Assembly (NCBI GenBank): GCA_964036155.1
Contig: OZ038422.1
Span: 1,798,001 to 1,862,000, forward strand
DNA from: Diploscapter coronatus
Lineage: Eukaryota > Nematoda > Chromadorea > Rhabditida > Rhabditidae
Reading direction: 5' to 3'
Length of the DNA stretch: 64,000 nucleotides
Part shown: positions 58,762 to 64,000 of the stretch, piece by piece
Numbering within the stretch: position 1 is the stretch's first letter
Layout: each line of letters begins with the position of its first letter
Notes under the pieces: model-generated
What the model was told of the DNA's origin: nothing
The model's database searches: none
What the model saw: only the letters and a program-made list of their open reading frames with translations
Made by a program: the position numbers and the translations under genes

Positions 58762-60199
58762 ACTATTTTTCAGAAACTTTAATACTAAATCTACACAAAA
58801 ACTGGAGCATTTTCAGAGATAACTTAAATTTTTCTGTCTTCAAAAATCTACAGTAGTCTTCATTCAGGCTTCAGCTGCAGCTGCACACTGGAAACTGAAA
58901 TCTGCATATTTCAGGAAATAACTTGTACATTTTTAGTTTACTGCAATTTCATCAACGACGACTTCAATGCAGCCGATCATCTCTGAAATCTGAAGGAAAA
59001 AACTGAATAACAAAACTTCTACCAAAAATAATTTATTCAACTTTTTACTTCTATACTTCTATATACGTACGATCTTTAGACTTTTCTTTATATGATGGTC
59101 TACAAATACGTCAATACACTTGTGGGTTTCGGCTAAGGGCTAACATAGGCATAGGTTCAGTGGTCTTCATCTATTGTTGTTCTTGTTGTTTTTCTCGAAG
59201 AATTGTCCCTCGTCTGCAGTCTCGAAGACACTTGAAATCATCGTTACTTGATTTTATATAAACAGCCATATTTTCATCAGGTAATTGCCATTCTTTCTTC
59301 GCAGCTTCGCATTCACCGCTTCTCTGTCTCTGTTTTCGTCTACGGCATTAGTTTGTCCCTGTCCTTGTCTCCTGTCTCTGCTTCTCTATACGGAATGATC
59401 TAGCTCTCCCTTTTCCCTCACCTTTCTCCACTCCACAATTATGGTATTCAGACAAGCGCAGTTGTTGTTTGGCCGTAATATATTAGCATATTTCCCCTTT
59501 CTCCTCACACTTTCCATGTGCCGCGCTCCGTCTCCGTCATTCTGTCAGTGAGACATTTCCATTGTGGCAGGTGCAATTTGCATCCTCAAATGACTGCGCG
59601 ACTTGTCTAATTTCGCCTCTTGCTGCCAAAGACTTTCTGAATCCTCGCAATTTTTGTTATGCAATGGAGTCGAGTTGGCTGACTGACTGACTGTCTGCCT
59701 GCAGCGCAGTCAGCTTCGATCCATCCACCTCCAACTACGCAATTCATCCTTTCATCTCCAACCACTCTGAATTCGTAACCTGTCTGTGCGTCTGTGCTTC
59801 TTCCCGATTACCTGTTCCCTCCCCAACGTTTTCCTTACTCTGCCCGTTTCTGCCTTCTGCATCCATCCCTCTGCTTTCAGCTGCCCATCATCATCCTCCT
59901 CCTCTCCTCCCTGTTTTCTGTATTTCCTTTTCTCGTCATTACGCATCAGAAGCATTCGAGCTTCCTCCTTGCCTCCCTCGCCACGTTCCAACCCATTTAA
60001 TCTACTTTTCTCCGTAGGATTTCACTTGTAAATCGACGCATTCAGCGGTATTCAATAGTGCCGTTACAACATTGGCCGAGGCAAGGAAGGAGAGCCCTTG
60101 AAGTGGAGCGAGGCAACGGAAGAGGCAAAGGGAAGAGGAAGTGAGGAGTGAAGTAGCAAGTGGTCGGCTTCTTCCTCCTCTCCCCCCTTCCCACAAGCA
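58762..60199. other. Low-complexity intergenic region
   Basis: Pyrimidine-rich plus-strand sequence (about 59300-60000: TCCTCC, TCTCTG and CTTCC runs) followed by a purine-rich stretch (60075-60160). Frames here are composed of Ser, Leu, Phe and Pro and look like composition artefacts. The end should hold the promoter of the next gene. Confidence 0.4.
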
Positions 60200-61566
60200 A
60201 TGTTGTGGATTATTCTTATACTCCTATTTGGTCATTCATATTCACAAGAGGTAATTCCCCCACCAAATCAATATTTCATTGCAAAATTCCATTTTCAAGG
60301 AGTGTGGTCTTCCCGCTAATATTTCCTCTCTGCCAGACTACGCACAGGCTGAATTACACGATATCTGGTAACTTTCCTATAGCATTTTATGAATGGAGAC
60401 TGTAGCCGAAAACTCTAGGAAGAACTATGTAATTGGAAAGAGCTGCGAGAAGGAACTGCTCATTCAAAAGGACTTGTTCCAAGTAATCGATTCTTTCGAG
60501 CCAAATCTCGCTGACAGAAGTATGTCCGCTACAATTAACTTGAATTCATTAGAACTATTGGAATTGCCATTCTAGCTACTACCTCTAAACCATCTGCTGC
60601 CTCAGCTAACAGCACTGAAGAAACTGAAACTGCTGAAATAATTAAACAAACCTTGGAAACTGTTAGGTAAGAATTAAACCAAACAAATCTACAACGAAAA
60701 ATTATAGTACAACTGAAACTCCAACTACAGTAACTCTGTCATCGCTTCGGACTACGCGCAGCACAACACTCGAAGAAGCAGAGACGCAGAGCTCTTCAGA
60801 AGGCAGCAGCTCCAACAGTGAAAAACTCGTGACCACTCCATTTCTAACCACAAGATTGTCCGACATCACGACTTCACCTACTCCAGAACGACTGCTTCTG
60901 CCTGAGAGTCTCGCCCAGAATTTCCAAGACTACGAGGAGATTAATGTGAGTCCATGTCAAATTTGTTCTATTTTCGAATGATCAAAAATGCAGACAAACG
61001 GAGCCATTCCCCTGCTGCGACCAGACCCTCTGCCTGTTTCCTCACGACGTTCCACCACAACTCAATCATCCATAGCTAATTTGCAACTCTTCCAAGACAA
61101 AGTTGGTCCAACTAAGGACTCGTTCTTCAGCGATGATTATTTGGAAGATGTAAGTTCCTTCGAAAGACCTTTAAAATTCATCAGACTGTTTTCCTTCTAA
61201 AGGCAACATTTGACGACGTCGCGATGCTTCGATTTGACACCACAAACGCTCCTTTCTTGAGGACTGCTTCCAGAGCTATCAAGAGGAAGTTTGCAGATCT
61301 TTGGAACGACAACAACATTCCCAGTGAAAGTCTCAGGAGTTTGAAGGTAGATCAGCTAATTTCCGAAAACGCACTTGCAAATCTTCAAGATTCAACGTTT
61401 GGCAATGTCGCTTCTGAATTCCCGACAAATTCGGGAATACAACAAATGGGCCACGAAAAGGAAACGAGTCCTCAAGGCCAGGGAGAAGGAATTGCGACAT
61501 TTGAGCAGAGAAGCCAAACGGGTGCTTAGGAAAATGAGTGGAAGTCGAGGTAACAGTTTAGATTGA
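60200..61566 (+). CDS. Secreted Ser/Thr-rich (mucin-like) protein with basic helical C terminus
   Basis: The start ATG at 60200 gives a signal peptide (MLWIILILLFGHSYSQE). A cysteine-containing N-terminal domain follows: CGLPANISSLPDYAQAELHD joined to IWKNYVIGKSCEKELLIQKD. The D-x-W-K-x-Y-x-x-G-x-S-C arrangement resembles small helical domains of secreted nematode proteins. A long Thr/Ser/Glu-rich part follows (TTTSKPSAASANSTEETE; STTETPTTVTLSS), probably O-glycosylated, then FFSDDYLEDATFDDVAMLRF and a Lys/Arg-rich helix (WATKRKRVLKAREKELRHLS) before the stop at 61564-61566. About eight exons join in phase. I do not recognise the protein as a whole. An RSRR-type dibasic site could allow processing. 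Confidence 0.6.
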
Positions 61567-63531
61567 ACTGTACATGAGAAGTAGAGGGTTAAGATCATAT
61601 ACCTGGGGACCCAATTCGAATATCGTCACACGCAAAGAGGGAACTCACCCAGTTTGTGGCCCGATTGAACCGAAGGCGATCGAAGAAATTAGCCCTGGTT
61701 CGACGAGTCAAATGAATGGATGGGTCGCAATTGTTGTTACTCGTAGTGAATTGTGAATTTTGAGCAGACCTTGGCAGAATTTAGGCTAGATCTCACACGC
61801 GTACTCCCCCATTCAATCAAAACATTCCGCTAAATTTCTGTTGCAATCGATACCCTTAATGATCAGCTTTATAGAAAAGTTTGTCTTTACCGATTCTCTC
61901 AACATTTTTCATTCTATCTGAGATTCTGCCAGAGCTAGTTGCGAACTGTGTCTGTACATATTGTTTTTCCTCAAATCTACCTGACAAAAACTGCAAAATT
62001 TGTAGTTCCCTAATAAAACAGCCTTTTCATCATATTGTAATTGATATCAGTATTCATTTTGTCGAGTCTGGCAATAGACAAATCGATCGATGCTGGCCCT
62101 TCTTCTCTTTTTCTGTTCCCCATTTCCCTCCCTTCTGCCTTTGGACACTCTCGGCTTCTCTGCTCTCTCTTTGTCTGTCTCTATCTCTCACTGCTTCATT
62201 TTTTTTGTTCTTCTCACACATTTCCTTGGTTGTTCGCACCCTGCACTGCAATCTGTGTATTGCATCAAATGCATCAAGCGAAAAGTCCGATCTTTCATAA
62301 AACCAATTGAAAACACTGAACACAGACAGGCAAGCAGACAGAGAGAAAGAGAGGTAGAAAGATAGATAGATAGACAGAGGCAAAGATGCAGAGATACAGA
62401 AACAGATTGCTGCTAATCTTTCGGGCACAAAATTTTATCTTTCACCAAGGTGATGAGGTTTGAAAATGAGTGATAAAATTCTGACTCTCATCCCAATTCG
62501 CAACAGTGTCATAGTAACCGTTCGATATTGATTTGGACAATGACCACCGTCGAACAGGAATGAGAATTTCATGAAGTTTTGACGCGCTTTGACGCTTTAT
62601 GAGCAACAAATACTTACCAGTCACTTCCTATAGAAAGTTCTGAAAATCAGACCATTTTAGTACCGAAAAATCGATAGAATTCAAGCAGACGGTGCTAGAG
62701 AAGTAGTGAATTTGTCTGCTTTTTGAGAGGAATCTGGAGAGTAGATGGGCTGGTCTCATAGATCAAATGTGAATGGTGAAATGGTAGAATAAATTTCGTA
62801 CGCAACGACCTTTCCTCTACTTGCCGCCGCACCGCAACGCGTAACAGAACAGTGAGAAAAGGGGAATCGAAGGAAGGCAAAGGGAATCGAAATAGAGAAG
62901 GGGTTTGAAGAGAGACGAGAGAGGCAATGCAGAAATGCAGAATGCTGCAGCAGAACTGCACAACTGCGGGGCAGCGCTATGTCTCTCCTCTCTCTCTTTC
63001 TCTCCTTCTCCGCTTTTCTGCGATGCGTGTGCCTTCCTCTTCATTCTCTCACTCTCTGCCCTCTTCTATTTTCTCGTAGCAACCGACAAATTAGAACAAA
63101 AACGCACATCTGCAATTGTGGTTTTGGCATTTCACACAGCCACAGATTAGGTTTTAGATTGCACACTCACATTCAATCGGAGCCTTCCTTCTTTCTTTCT
63201 CTACGTTCGTTCATTCATCGAAATCTTTATTAGTCAAGCGACTAGATAGAAAGCATTGTAAAACGACTATGATAACTAAATGAAATGAATGAATTAGTGA
63301 AGTGTAAAGCCAACAACGAGACAGACGAGATTGGATGAATGCAGAAAAGCTGTACGTATGACACCTCGTTTACACGATATCTTTATCTTTGACAAGAGAA
63401 TGAGAGGAGTTTATCCAAAAGAGTTCAAGGAAATAACATAGTCTTCTGAATTTGAGCAATTCGATCATTTCAACCTGATTTAATAAATGGAGACAATTTT
63501 CCAACTAGAATTCTACAGAGAGATCGGTTCT
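61567..63531. other. Intergenic region with mirrored pyrimidine/purine tracts
   Basis: No supported gene. CT-rich tracts (62100-62215; 62985-63065) are paired with GA-rich tracts (62320-62400; 62850-62925), giving long inverted-repeat-like structures and many spurious frames. A GATA microsatellite (AGATAGATAGATAGA) occurs near 62360. Confidence 0.5.
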
Positions 63532-64000
63532 TCAATTATTATTGCCACTCAAGCGTCTTCTCCTCTGGTCGAGAACTGCCTTCGGGCAGAGAATCTTCTT
63601 GAAGGCTCGTCGAAATTCCAAATTTAGAATGCCATACAAGAATGGGTTGAGCGACGAATTGATGTAGCCCAGCCATGTGAAGGCTTGGTTCACCTGAATT
63701 GGAGAATTGCGAATGAATTAGGTGGGGTTAATTGATTAACGAATGGGATATTGTTAATATCCGACTATTTAAGGCGAAATTGATAAATGAATGACACGCA
63801 TTTTTGATGCACTCAATTTAGCACCTAATTTGCACTCGAATAGGTGACATTTCATTTAGTCGTATCGAATACTTTCCACACCAAATTCTGTATTCCGCAA
63901 TGATGCATGTACTGCATTTTCAAAATTGCTTAGCATTTATTCTGTCTCAATCTATCGGCTTTTGACAATAATATACCTTGGGATGAAGGCTGCACGAACT
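63532..64000 (-). CDS. Biogenic-amine-type GPCR, 3' end only
   Basis: The last exon is 63532-63693, with the stop TCA at 63532-63534. The previous exon begins at 63977 and runs off the window edge. Joined, they give a CSLHP segment (third extracellular loop) and [20 protein letters not shown], the TM7 NPxxY motif (NPFLY), then [12 protein letters not shown], the helix-8 region with a likely palmitoylated Cys. This matches amine receptors, closest by eye to D2-like dopamine, 5-HT1 or octopamine/tyramine classes. The tail after helix 8 is very short and basic. The intron between is about 280 bases. The ligand cannot be decided from the fragment. Confidence 0.8.

Noticed and set aside
61574..61756. 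Possible extra plus-strand exon after the secreted Ser/Thr-rich gene
   Set aside because: The upstream stop at 61564-61566 is in the frame of the basic helix, and no clear acceptor joins this segment.
62054..62428. 124-codon minus-strand frame rich in Ser, Leu and Arg/Glu
   Set aside because: Produced by CT-rich and GA-rich low-complexity tracts.
1..64000. CRISPR arrays, tRNA or rRNA genes, bacterial operons
   Set aside because: No regularly spaced direct repeats, cloverleaf sequences or rRNA-like stretches were noticed on either strand by eye. A tRNA scan would be needed to be sure.

Overview
The window is nuclear DNA from a nematode. The strongest evidence is four nematode-specific SRH-class (Str superfamily) chemoreceptor genes at 7.8-19.0 kb. 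Supporting evidence is the gene style: many short introns ending in TTTCAG or TTTTAG, secreted C-type lectin/CUB proteins, and possible trans-splice acceptors just before start codons. I cannot name the genus. Nothing in the window is bacterial, and I saw no rRNA, tRNA or CRISPR. Nearly all gene models below were built by joining exons by eye, so outer limits are firmer than each internal junction.

Layout. 1-401: 3' end of a peptide-type GPCR (+). 1261-6783: RAB3GAP1, the Rab3 GAP catalytic subunit (-), with hairpin repeats in its introns. About 7.39-19.56 kb: a tandem duplication of about 6.09 kb carrying four SRH receptors, three intact and one with a stop codon just after TM7. 19841-29220: three secreted adhesion/immune-type genes (two-lectin protein; vWA-like + CUB protein; two-lectin + CUB protein). 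An intron of the third holds a 1.65 kb foldback element flanked by TTAA. 30389-33103: MPEG1/perforin-2-like MACPF protein. 33979-35575: a pair of six-cysteine secreted proteins (-). 37689-45950: thioester alpha-2-macroglobulin (TEP) with intact GCGEQN and an unusual Arg/Gly-rich bait region. 46948-49192: kelch-repeat protein with an internal membrane segment (-). 50400-53655: ERGIC2. 54189-55651: mitochondrial glutamate carrier (SLC25A22/A18). 56744-57477: Gln-rich, nuclear-looking protein (-). 60200-61566: secreted Ser/Thr-rich protein. 63532-64000: 3' end of a biogenic-amine GPCR (-).

Functionally the window is a mosaic. Conserved trafficking and metabolic genes (RAB3GAP1, ERGIC2, glutamate carrier) have higher GC and flank an AT-rich accessory block (about 7-49 kb) of fast-evolving chemosensory and extracellular genes. 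Lectins, CUB/vWA proteins, a pore-forming MACPF protein and a TEP lie within 26 kb, resembling a physical cluster of innate-defence effectors. Whether they act together is inference.
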